Assembly: GCA_019055375.1 (NCBI GenBank)
Contig: JAHQIW010002266.1
Location: 186,001 to 250,000, forward strand
Reading direction: 5' to 3'
Source of the DNA: Parelaphostrongylus tenuis
Lineage: Eukaryota > Nematoda > Chromadorea > Rhabditida > Metastrongylidae
DNA: 64,000 nt
Made by a program: the position numbers and the translations under genes. Under the pieces are notes generated by a model. It saw only the letters and a program-made list of their open reading frames with translations, had not been told where the DNA came from and did no database searches. Below, one piece after another: positions 55,725 through 64,000 of this stretch (the first letter of the stretch is position 1; each line of letters starts with the position of its first letter).

Positions 55725-55870
55725 TAAGCGGTGGTCTCTCTAGTGTAGTGGAGGCACGCACCCCGTTTATGGGTTGAAACGCGGGTTCAACTCCCGTCTG
55801 AGGTCGAGTTCTGCCTAACACTTAATTTTCTTGGGTATTCATGAAAACTTGGAAGAATCCAGGCTATGAA
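55725..55870 (+). repeat. tRNA-derived SINE (CGGTGGTGTAGTGG family)
   Basis: GCGGTGGTCTCTCTAGTGTA head, GCGGGTTCAACTCCCGTCTG B box, tail GCCTAACACTTAATTTTCTT. Paralogue at 61155. Confidence 0.65.
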
Positions 55871-55929
55871 CCGACAGAGAGTTCAAAAATTCACAACTTC
55901 ACAAAATATCGAAATAACACATGTACATA

Positions 55930-55935
<6 letters not shown>

Positions 55936-55984
<49 letters not shown>

Positions 55985-56111
55985 GTGTGTATATATATAT
56001 ACAGATAAATATACAAGTATAAACATACGTCTACGTATGCTCATGCACATATGCATGCACATACGCGTATACACACGTACATATGGAAACGCACATATAT
56101 ATATATACACA

Positions 56112-56147
<36 letters not shown>

Positions 56148-56150
56148 ACA
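55936..56150. repeat. compound TA/TACA microsatellite
   Basis: Two TA runs (55936-55983 and about 56105-56145) joined by ACATATG/ACGTATA-type purine-pyrimidine repeats. Confidence 0.9.
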
Positions 56151-56164
56151 TATAAAAAGATAAA

Positions 56165-56455
56165 GGATAAAGCTCTTGGCGTTGATCAATCCCTGAGGGA
56201 TGCGCCATGCAATTGTATTCTATTTAGTTTCGTTTAAGGTGACAGAGTGCATATCAACCTTCACAATGACTCGCAGTGGCCTATCCCCGCATGAAGTCAC
56301 TGCTGATATCCTCCCAGATAAGTCATATCAATTCAACGACACTGGAAGGATGAAGGCTTGATGAGCCTTGGCAGAATCGAACATCCGATCATCGACTGAG
56401 CGATCTATATATGTCGCAGAGCAGCTCTAACCACTGCGCTATAGATGCTCTTAGA
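56165..56455 (-). repeat. tRNA-derived SINE (GAGCGCATGTGGCGCAG family)
   Basis: Minus-strand head TATAGCGCAGTGGTTAGAGC near 56445, 3' tail TCCCTCAGGGATTGATCAAC and GCCAAGAGCTTTATC. Paralogue of 50500. Confidence 0.6.
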
Positions 56456-56717
56456 GAAAAGAGAAGAAAAAAGAAAACTCACGATGGATCTGGCAGAGCA
56501 GAGTTGTTCCCATTCATGTATGGACACGGCAATTCGTCAGATGTGACAGCCGGCTCCATCCTGCAAAAAGGCACAACTTCTTGGGCCAAAAGGACAGAAA
56601 GAACGGACTTCAGACAGCAATACTTGAGAGGCATCAATCACAACGAACACTGAGATTCGAGTAGGAAAAACAAGACATGCAAACATTACATTCCTCGCTA
56701 GTGCTAACTTAAGAGAA

Positions 56718-56940
56718 AGGCGCCGCGGCCGAGTGGTGGTGATGTCCATCGCGGCGGCGGGTTCTGGCTAAGCCCCGCCCCAACACTCTCCGGCGGTCCA
56801 GAACGAACGCTCTACTCAACGGCGCAGCCAGGCTATCCTCGAGATTGCAAAGAGACGTGTCTAACCAGTATTCTACGACGTTCAAGAAGAAGACGAGAAA
56901 CGAACTGAATTCTAGTAAAGGGATGAGCAGAGTAAAAAAG
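56718..56940 (+). repeat. tRNA-Ser/Leu-like SINE (unit 2)
   Basis: GGCGCCGCGGCCGAGTGGTG head and AACACTCTCCGGCGGTCCAG. Paralogue of 51092. Confidence 0.6.
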
Positions 56941-57039
56941 GAAACGCTGTGAAAATGGATAAATAAAGTGTAAAAGATAACACATGATGGTTTTAGGGAA
57001 ATGAGCTTTTTTACAAAACACGGAAAAATATATCCGATA

Positions 57040-57345
57040 ATGTGGAGTGCTGTGCAAAAATACTTGCGTCAGCCGGGACTCGAACCCACATCTCACTCTT
57101 TCCGGGAGCGTATGCTAACCATTGCACCACCGAGGCTCGTTCTGCACAGTACTCTTTTCACGCTATAACGCGTTATCTGCCAACAGCCAATCGTCTAAGG
57201 TCTTACTCCCGCTCCCGCAAAGAGTAAGATCTGGGTTCGAGTTCCGGCTGACGCAAATGCTTATGCACAGCACTCCACATAATTGGGTGTACTGTAACAT
57301 CACACCACCGCAAGTGGCGGTCAAATAAAAAGAATTCACACGGAA
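57040..57345. repeat. head-to-head tRNA-SINE pair (unit 2)
   Basis: Minus-strand SINE GCGTCAGCCGGGACTCGAAC...GCACCACCGAGGCTCG, then a + strand half GGGTTCGAGTTCCGGCTGAC with tail CACCGCAAGTGGCGGTCAAA. Confidence 0.7.
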
Positions 57346-57605
57346 AATGATCGATTGGTTGAGCGGAGATCCGACAGGAGAAGGAGGCACATTAAGAAAT
57401 ATTTCGAAGTGGCTCGTATGACATGCATCCAGGTCAGAGTGGTAACGAATGATCAGGCGCCGTCCAATGCGGCATAAAGAGTCGTTTCGATAGTACTATT
57501 CAATAAAAGATTGCTGTGTTGTGACTTCGTCACAAAATCGTCAGGATAGAATCCTCAGTCGAATGGATATGAAGAATTTAACCCTTTGACATGAGTCGTT
57601 TTCAG

Positions 57606-57652
57606 CTCACGTCTCTCTCTATCTCTCGCGCGCTCTCTCTCTCTCTCTCTCT
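57606..57652. repeat. (CT)n microsatellite
   Basis: CT-rich run interrupted by AT and GCGCG. Confidence 0.9.
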
Positions 57653-57949
57653 GTCATTCGTCTGTCTCGAAGTAAATATGAATTAGCGCGCGATTTCGCG
57701 CAGATCTGGTACTTAATTCATGAACTTATTCCATTATTCCTATCCTTATTTCAGATATTTGGTAATTATTACAAAATCTAAGACTAGCAGTTCCACGGTA
57801 CCCTGCATACATCATTTTTGTTACGTTCATTTTATGCATTCACTTATGATTACTTGCAAATTTCTTCACGAACTACCTCACTGTCATTGTGGCTCGCCAC
57901 GTGACCGCGTCGCGTGGCGTGCAAGACTTCAACGTCGTTCCCGAGGGGT

Positions 57950-58250
57950 AAAGGCGCTTGCGGCGCAGTGCTTTAGGATGCTCTGCGACACACACATGGT
58001 CGATGGTTCAGTTCTGAGCACAAGACTCACCAAACTTTGCATACCTTCAGGATCAGTGAGCTGGTATTGGACTTATCTGGCTTTGAAGCTGTACTGAATT
58101 GATACATCCATCGGTAGGCAGTCGCGAATCGTTATAAAGCTCAGATATGCGTCCAGCCACCACTTAAGATGATGGATGAAGACGAATGAATGGCTCATTA
58201 TTAGGGAGTTGATGAAAGCTGAAAGCTTCCTACTCATCTCTTCATTGGAC
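57950..58250 (+). repeat. tRNA-derived SINE, diverged (unit 2)
   Basis: GGCGCTTGCGGCGCAGTGCT head and ATGGTCGATGGTTCAGTTCT. Paralogue of 52575. Confidence 0.6.
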
Positions 58251-58383
58251 AAAATTACAATTTTTTGAAGGGGAAATCAAAAATAGAAGGAAACTACCTA
58301 AGTAGATTGGAACTGTCAAGAGACCATAATTGCAACACACACTTCAAAATCGCCTTCAATTATACCCCTTTATCTGTTATAAC

Positions 58384-58690
58384 GAGCGCATGTGGCGCAG
58401 TGGTTAGAGGTGCTCTGCGTCGCGCCCAGGTCCAAGGTTCGACTTCGCGCTCATGGCTCACCAAGCCATCCATCCCTCCGGAATCGGTAAATTAATACCA
58501 GACAGGTCTGAGACTTGTCTGGAAGGATAAGCAGCACTGACTCGGTTCAGTGGGAGGCCACCGCGAGTCATTGTAAAGGTCAGATATGCATTCAATCACC
58601 TCTAATGAAGTTATGAATTGAAGTCGAATGCATGGCGCATCCCACAGAGATTAATCAAAGCCGAGAGCTTTACCCTTTTTTTATCCTTTA
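58384..58690 (+). repeat. tRNA-derived SINE, near complete (unit 2)
   Basis: GAGCGCATGTGGCGCAGTGG head, CCAAGGTTCGACTTCGCGCT B box, tail GGATAAGCAGCACTGACTCG. Paralogue of 53028 with a better B box. Confidence 0.7.
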
Positions 58691-59476
58691 CCTATTATGA
58701 ATAAATTTGTGATTCACCCGCCTATAACTCCCGAAAAATCGATGGCCATTGGTGAAATATCGTGGTAAACAGTCAGGTGGTAGTGCCATTGCGATGGAAT
58801 GATATACAAAATTAAAAAGTACGTCACTATGGCATGACTAAGGTAGAGATATATAAATTAACCTGGTCAACATATTGACGAGCGATAGCCCAAGGCGCTA
58901 ACCTCGCCTCCGTCACCAGCCCTCAGTGACGCGCAGTCGAGTGCATCGCGAAACAGACTCTGGGTCCCTTCGTTACTAAGGCTTGTGACGGGGCGGAGCT
59001 AGCGTCTGAGCCAACGTGTTAGCCCTTTGACTTCCACGGACCCAGTGGTGTGTCTGACTGGCAAGGGTGGACTGTCTGTCCCACCTCTTACTCAGCGACT
59101 GTAGTCCCCAACGTGGGAATCGCTGTCTGCCTCACCTCTCTCTGCCGTTCATCGCGAGGAAAGTTGGTGGTACGATCCCCTACCACAGCACTTCACTGTG
59201 GCTTTTTTTTGGTATCATCTTTTTGATGTCAATTAGTACTAAAGGTTCTTCTATAACGTAACTATTATAGCAAAAAGCGCTCAGTTGTCCAAAATTTCAC
59301 TACTTTTTGATACAAAACGTAGATTTATGGGGGTAATAACGCACATTCAACTTTTTCGCCTGATTGACAATACCAGATGACATGCCAGGTTTCTTACGTA
59401 GTGATGGACAGCCTGAACATTTGCAAATGGTTTCACTGAAGATATTTGGAGAGGTATGAACTAGATGAAGTACAGG

Positions 59477-59634
59477 GGACTGTGTGGGGACTGGAGCACC
59501 CACAGAGATAAGCAAAAGAACTACCCGACTGGCGAGATCGTAAGATCGAAACACGTGTATCGGGCTCTATAAGTCAGCCCTCATTGATAGACCACTGACA
59601 TGCGTGGCTCAAATAATGATTATCAGGCATACAA
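59477..59634 (+). mobile_element. insertion with hammerhead motif
   Basis: Absent from the paralogous position in unit 1 (about 54108). It starts near GGGGACTGTGTGGGGACTGG and ends GGCATACAAGGAACTG. AAGGGGACTG/AAGGAACTG-like repeats at both edges may be a target-site duplication. Its end GTGGCTCAAATAATGATTAT...AGGCATAC resembles the end of the 43.8 kb hammerhead element, so it is probably a short member of that family. Confidence 0.55.
59523..59575 (+). ncRNA. hammerhead ribozyme motif, compact type I
   Basis: Stem I CCCGA (59524-59528) pairs with TCGGG (59560-59564). Core CTGGCGA (59529-59535) has G for the conserved A6. Stem II GATC-GTAA-GATC closes on a GNRA tetraloop, then GAA, a perfect palindromic stem III ACACGTGT (59551-59558), and cleavage A at 59559 (GTA). 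Every helix is perfect; only one core base is off. Confidence 0.65.
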
Positions 59635-60218
59635 GGAACTGTCTTGAGGGCATATCGAATTGAAAAGAAATAAGTAGCTCACATGGATTTGAGATCTTTT
59701 TCTAAACTAACCTACATGAGAAAATATCACACTGTCATTTAAGCGAAAAAACTTGGATATGCGTTGTTACCCCATGTATTTGTTTTGTATCAAAAAGTAG
59801 TGAAATGTTAGACAAGTAGGCCTTTTTTTGCAATGATAATTACGTTATAGAAGAACCTCCAACACTAATCGATACTGAGAAGATAACCCAAAAAAACCAC
59901 AGTGAAGTGTTTTATGGGGGATCGAACCAGTAACCTTCTTCCCGATGGACAGCAGAGAGAATTGAGACCGACAGTGATTTCCACGCAGGGGGTTACAGTC
60001 GCAGAGGAGGAGATGGAGCCATTCTTATGCTGGGGTGAGAATGGCAGAGATGGTGGGGCAGACAGTCCACCTTTGCCAGCTAGGCACGCAGATTTGGGTC
60101 TGTGGAAGTCAAAAAGTTAAAGGCACAAAAGACATTAGTATGCCATTCATGACAAAGTTGATGCCTTTCAAACTCAGTAGTCTATGCTAATGTACCTGAT
60201 TACCACGAGAACAATGAA

Positions 60219-60429
60219 TTAACCCTTTGAAAACCATGAGAATCATTTTGATGCTCACCGTGCGACGTCGAATCTCACTCAGCTACTGTAATGGTGGCGT
60301 CGCGTCTTGTGGGAAAGCAGGCGAACAACCAGACACGCATGCATAGATCTGCGGAGCCGCTTGTCTAAATGTCGCGTAAGTGACGGCGCGACGTCGCCTG
60401 CCGATCAACGCTGGTCCTCAAAGGGTTAG
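60219..60429. mobile_element. piggyBac-like MITE, second subfamily (unit 2)
   Basis: TTAACCCTTTGAAAACCA left end, TGGTCCTCAAAGGGTTAG right end. One flank is TTAA, the other changed to TTAG. Confidence 0.7.
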
Positions 60430-60764
60430 TGTGTTAAGTTTAATTTATAACACAGAACAACAAACGACTGCATGATTTCTGAGATACTACTACCTACGAA
60501 AAGTTCGAGTAAGAGTTTTTTTTTCTGCAAGTATGATGTAACATTTCAAAAGACAAGGGCACTAAACTGTATGAGTGAACATAGGTCTACTAACATCCAC
60601 ACTACTCTACCAGGGGCATACATGAAAAATCTCTTATGCTAGTCGATAATTTCAGAACGCTTAACTAAGCGCATAAATGTGAGCAAAGTGTTCATGAAAA
60701 TCCAGAAATTCTTATGTTCTCGCGTCTTTTTCGCAGTGTTATGATGTTTCAAGTATATCTCAGA

Positions 60765-60870
60765 GAACTGAGTGATAGGCAAGAGACCGATCTCAGGCGG
60801 GAGTTGAACCTGCACTTCACCCATACAGGAGGCGCGTGCTACCACTACACCACCAAGACGCCGCTTACTC
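60765..60870 (-). repeat. tRNA-derived SINE (CGGTGGTGTAGTGG family)
   Basis: Minus strand: CTTGGTGGTGTAGTGGTAGC head, GCAGGTTCAACTCCCGCCTG B box, tail TCTCTTGCCTATCACTCAGT. Confidence 0.65.
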
Positions 60871-61154
60871 ACCACTCATTCTCCAATATCTCTCCTCTCA
60901 TAGCTATCAGCCACGAATCTTTAACAGGTTTAGTCGAATTAGCAATATGGATCTTAAAACCCGGTTAAGCTGACTCAAACAAAAAGAATTAAGAGTTAAG
61001 ACAAAAAAACCAACAAGAGAACTCTTGGATTTATATAATGTACCATGGCTGTCAGCTCAGATTAGTTTATAAAGCGATACTGCTTACTTGATCGAACCTG
61101 TTAAGGCTTAGTGGCTGATAGCTGTGATAGAGAGATATTGAAGAATGAGTGATG

Positions 61155-61295
61155 GATAAACAGTGGCCTCTCCGGTGTAGTGAAGGCACGCACCCCCTGT
61201 ATGGGTGAAACGCGGGTTCAACTCCCGTCTAAGGTCGAGTTCATGCCTACCACGCAATTTTCTTAGGTGTTCATGAAAATCTGGAAAAATTCGGG
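61155..61295 (+). repeat. tRNA-derived SINE (unit 2)
   Basis: CAGTGGCCTCTCCGGTGTAG head and GCGGGTTCAACTCCCGTCTA. Paralogue of 55725. Confidence 0.6.
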
Positions 61296-61358
61296 CTATG
61301 AACCGACAGAGAGTTCAAAAACTTACAAGTTCACAAAATATCGCAATAACACATCCAT

Positions 61359-61530
61359 ATATATGCATATATATATACATATATGCACGTGTATATATAT
61401 GTATACAGATAAATACACATGTATGTACATACGTTTACGTATGCTCATGTACATATATGTACATATGCATGCATATACGCGTATATACACGTATATATGG
61501 AAAGGCATGTACATATATGTATAAATGTAA
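61359..61530. repeat. compound TA/TACA microsatellite
   Basis: Alternating purine-pyrimidine tract (ATATGCATATATATACATAT and similar), paralogous to 55936. Confidence 0.85.
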
Positions 61531-61544
61531 AAAACTAAAGAATA

Positions 61545-61835
61545 AAGCTCTTGGCGTTGATCAATCCCTGAGGGATGCGCCATGCATTCGTCTTCAATTT
61601 TTAACTTCGCTCGAGGTGATTGATTTCATATCTGGCCTTTACAATGACTCGCGGTGGCCTCCCGTTGTATCGAGTTAGTGCTGCTTATCCTCCCAGACAA
61701 GTCTGAGATCAGCCTGGTACCAATTTACCAACTCCGGAGAAATGAATGGCTTGTTTAGCCATGTGCGCGAGATCGAACCACTGACCTCGTGTGGCACGCA
61801 CAGCACTTCTAACCACTGCGCCACATGCGCTCTAT
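61545..61835 (-). repeat. tRNA-derived SINE (GAGCGCATGTGGCGCAG family), near complete
   Basis: Minus-strand head AGAGCGCATGTGGCGCAGTG (about 61833), CAGTGGTTCGATCTCGCGCA B box, tail GGTACCAGGCTGATCTCAGA. It follows the second duplication unit where a third would begin. Confidence 0.7.
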
Positions 61836-61839
61836 TGGA

Positions 61840-61880
61840 TATATATATGTATATATATATATATACATATATATATAATA
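61840..61880. repeat. (TA)n microsatellite
   Basis: TA-rich run with GTATA interruptions, adjoining the SINE head. Confidence 0.9.
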
Positions 61881-63912
61881 TGAATCTCGAAAAAAAACTA
61901 GTGCGCTGCGTTTTTGGTCCCGGGGGCCGCATGCACAGATTCCAACATATTCACATCGCTTTGAGACAACGGAGGGTCCCCCTCACCATGCTCGATTGGG
62001 AGCGGTGAACAATTAAACTAACCTGTAAGCTAAGCTCATATCTGGAACAAATAACTGGCAAGTGTACGGCATTCATGCTCTTAGGCAACCAATAACGAAA
62101 AGAAGATTTAGCTGTCTTCGTAAAAGGTCATTAAACCGAGAGTAAAACGTCCTATTGGCAGAATAAAACCGTGAAAGAAGGGAAATTGATAGCAAAATGA
62201 AGACCGTGGGTGTAAATATGAAATATCTTCCAACTCACTTTTGGAGAAGTATTATTAACTGAGTGATTAGGGATCGTCGTTGTTAATTTACAATTTTAAC
62301 TAAGAAGACTAGCAATGGTGTAGTGTGTTTCACAGTAGTGCTAAAGTGATGACTGACAAAAAATGGAGCGTTTTAATTTCAAAGAACCCACATTAATCCA
62401 AACATGGCTACAGATTAGAACATACAGGACATTATATATATAAGTATATATATATATATGTATTAGTATATGTGTATATGCATATATATGCATATATATA
62501 TATACGCACACATACATATACAGGCATACATAGACACTACCGAAGATATGTATCTGCAGCAGATGGGTGCTCAGTTGCAACAGCCATAAAGCACAGATTT
62601 GAAGAAGCGCGGGCAAACGGCAGGCTTGGGGTCGGGTGACAGAGTACACATTCTATTTCGAAATCGGTACGCAGCCATTGTTTGATACTCAGCCATTTGA
62701 GGATGATATAGTGTAGCAACTCGTATAAGCCAGATGTTTGGAGCAATAGGCATTATAACACTGTATATTCAATCATGTTAAGTGATATGCAAAACATTCG
62801 ATTCAGGAAGAAGTTGGACCCGCGCTTCACTTATACTGGCGGCGCGTACACCCAGAGGTCACCGCTCTACTGTCACTCTTCTTTCGATATAATTTATCAC
62901 CGATATTAGCAACCAGCGATTCACGTGTTTGGTCCGGTAAGCACATAGGTATCTAATCCACTTAGGCTGACAGCTATTGGATATATTGACAACCGTTAAG
63001 ATGCTTTCACCGAAAACATTCGATCCTAGCTGGGATTTGAACCTGTGCTTCACTAATAACAGGCGCGTTTGCTACCATTACATCACCGCGACTGCTATCA
63101 GATTTGTTGACCACTGTTGTTGTGTTGACAGTGGATCACGTGAGAGAGGCACGCAGCCATCCGAGGATAAACTATTGCTGCAATACAATGTGAGGTTACA
63201 TGCCTGAAACAACAAACACCAAATGACATATTAAGTAGCAGGATTCGGAACATTTTTTTACAGAAAATCTTCTCTATTGACATTTCCGCATACCAACCAC
63301 TATGAAAATTTTCTATCGCTGAGCTTGATGACCGTAGGGAATAGCTCCTTTGCTACTGCTCCTGTTGTTGAAATTGCTGCAGTCATAATCAGTTATTACT
63401 ACTTATACTCACTCATAGAATGTAAAGTCCACTTTGTAGCGGAGTCTTTTCTCGGGTTCTATAAACTATTTGCGACCTAAGTACTTCTATGTTGACTACA
63501 GATTACGTCGAGTTTACCTTCATTTTTTCCTATCAACTCATTCCATAATCTGGCAGCGATGCAAAAGAACAAAGCTGAAAGTGATAAAACAGTAATCATT
63601 AAGCAAAAAACGGCTTTTTTAAATTTGCATATGGATAACGACATTTCCCATGATGGCTTTCAATAATAATGGAAAACCTAAAGCGGTTACTAAGAGAAAA
63701 GGCAAATCTAAATCGATTCTTGAATGATTTTTCTTTTGAAAGCACTTCAAACTTTTCAAGCTTTCGCAAAAAACAAGCAGTTTTTATCTTGATAATAATC
63801 TTATCTTTTCATTCATCATACAATGAGAAAACTTGTGTTTTATTTTCCAATATCCTTTCACTGTGACAGCCTTCAGTGTAGTTGGCGAAAAAAACTATAA
63901 TTTGAGTGATAG
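61881..63912. other. intergenic sequence with two old SINE heads
   Basis: Contains a TA/CA tract (62434-62514), and minus-strand SINE heads at about 62785-62870 and 63020-63095 (AGTGAAGCACAGGTTCAAAT as B box). No exon is convincing. Confidence 0.45.
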
Positions 63913-64000
63913 ATGCCTGCTGGAAGGCGTAACCGTGTTTCTGCTCGTGTGAATTATGAGCTTCAGGAGCGAAAAGTACCGATGTGGCGAGAATATCTTC
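63913..64000 (+). CDS. probable first exon of a gene running off the window
   Basis: ATG at 63913, 9 nt after a TTTGAG acceptor-like site that could be a spliced-leader site. 29 open codons read MPAGRRNRVSARVNYELQER, KVPMWREYL. The Arg-rich start and the balanced charged and hydrophobic residues look coding, unlike the AT-rich sequence before it. The family is unknown and the exon continues beyond the window. Confidence 0.4.
   Translation, partial: MPAGRRNRVSARVNYELQERKVPMWREYL

Larger units (their letters stand above)
50530..56167. repeat. 5.5-kb tandem duplication, unit 1
   Basis: Collinear with 56168-61545: minus-strand SINE, GGCGCCGCGGCCGAGTG SINE, head-to-head SINEs, CT microsatellite, two GAGCGCATG SINEs, foldback element, TTAA MITE, CGGTGG SINE, TA tract. 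There is no gene inside. Confidence 0.85.
59020..60118. mobile_element. foldback element, deleted and interrupted copy (unit 2)
   Basis: The left arm starts at CCCTTTGACTTCCACGGACC; the right arm ends at GTGGAAGTCAAAAAGTTAAA. The AT-rich spacer and about 200 bp of the right arm are gone, and a hammerhead-bearing insertion interrupts the left arm. Confidence 0.7.
56168..61545. repeat. 5.5-kb tandem duplication, unit 2
   Basis: Collinear with unit 1. Differences include loss of part of the foldback's right arm and spacer (59.7 kb), a roughly 160-bp insertion with a hammerhead motif (59477-59634), and one fewer SINE near 57.3 kb. Confidence 0.85.

Noticed and set aside
55866..56237. Open frame rich in Tyr-Ile/His-Met across microsatellites (also at 20005, 34509 and 61298)
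   Set aside because: It is translation of TA/CA dinucleotide repeats, with no constraint and no splice context.

Overview
The window looks like a gene-poor, repeat-dense chromosome region of a nematode, most likely a strongylid (hookworm-like) worm. This is an inference. It rests on RTE-type and Penelope-like retroelement remnants, mariner fossils, many tRNA-derived SINEs, small exons in long AT-rich introns, and acceptors of the TTTTCAG/TTTTTAG type. There are no bacterial-style operons, CRISPR arrays or rRNA genes.

Layout. (1) About 0.4-21.7 kb, + strand: the 3' part of a multi-exon gene for a low-complexity protein. It has acidic and Lys/Arg-rich exons followed by at least five exons that each carry one copy of a repeat ending in [19 protein letters not shown] or close variants; the stop codon is at 21617-21619. 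Its introns hold a Penelope-like reverse-transcriptase fossil (2.4-3.2 kb), a mariner fossil (6.7-7.3 kb), a hammerhead-ribozyme element (7.6-8.2 kb) and an RTE retrotransposon (10.7-17.3 kb) that was itself hit by a second, inverted RTE copy. Both RTE insertions have visible target-site duplications. (2) 22-25.6 kb: SINEs and inverted-repeat elements. (3) 25.6-43.4 kb: a direct tandem duplication with a unit of about 9 kb. Each unit carries a four-exon gene resembling MYCBP (c-Myc-binding protein, AMY-1). The second copy is intact (143 aa); the first has a frameshift and a nonsense change. (4) 43.4-50 kb: a hammerhead element, a decayed GPALPP1-like pseudogene, and a minus-strand five-exon partial gene (269 aa visible) whose last intron contains another hammerhead element. 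(5) 50.5-61.5 kb: a second tandem duplication (unit about 5.5 kb) made of SINEs, TTAA-flanked MITEs, a long foldback element and microsatellites. (6) 62-64 kb: mostly noncoding, with the probable start of a + strand gene at the right edge.

The most notable signal is a family of inverted-repeat or retrozyme-like elements carrying type I hammerhead ribozyme motifs (CTGATGA, short stem II, GAAA, palindromic ACACGTGT stem III). There are seven motif copies in four loci, two of the loci inside introns. All gene models were read by eye from splice signals and reading-frame continuity; no alignment or search was run.
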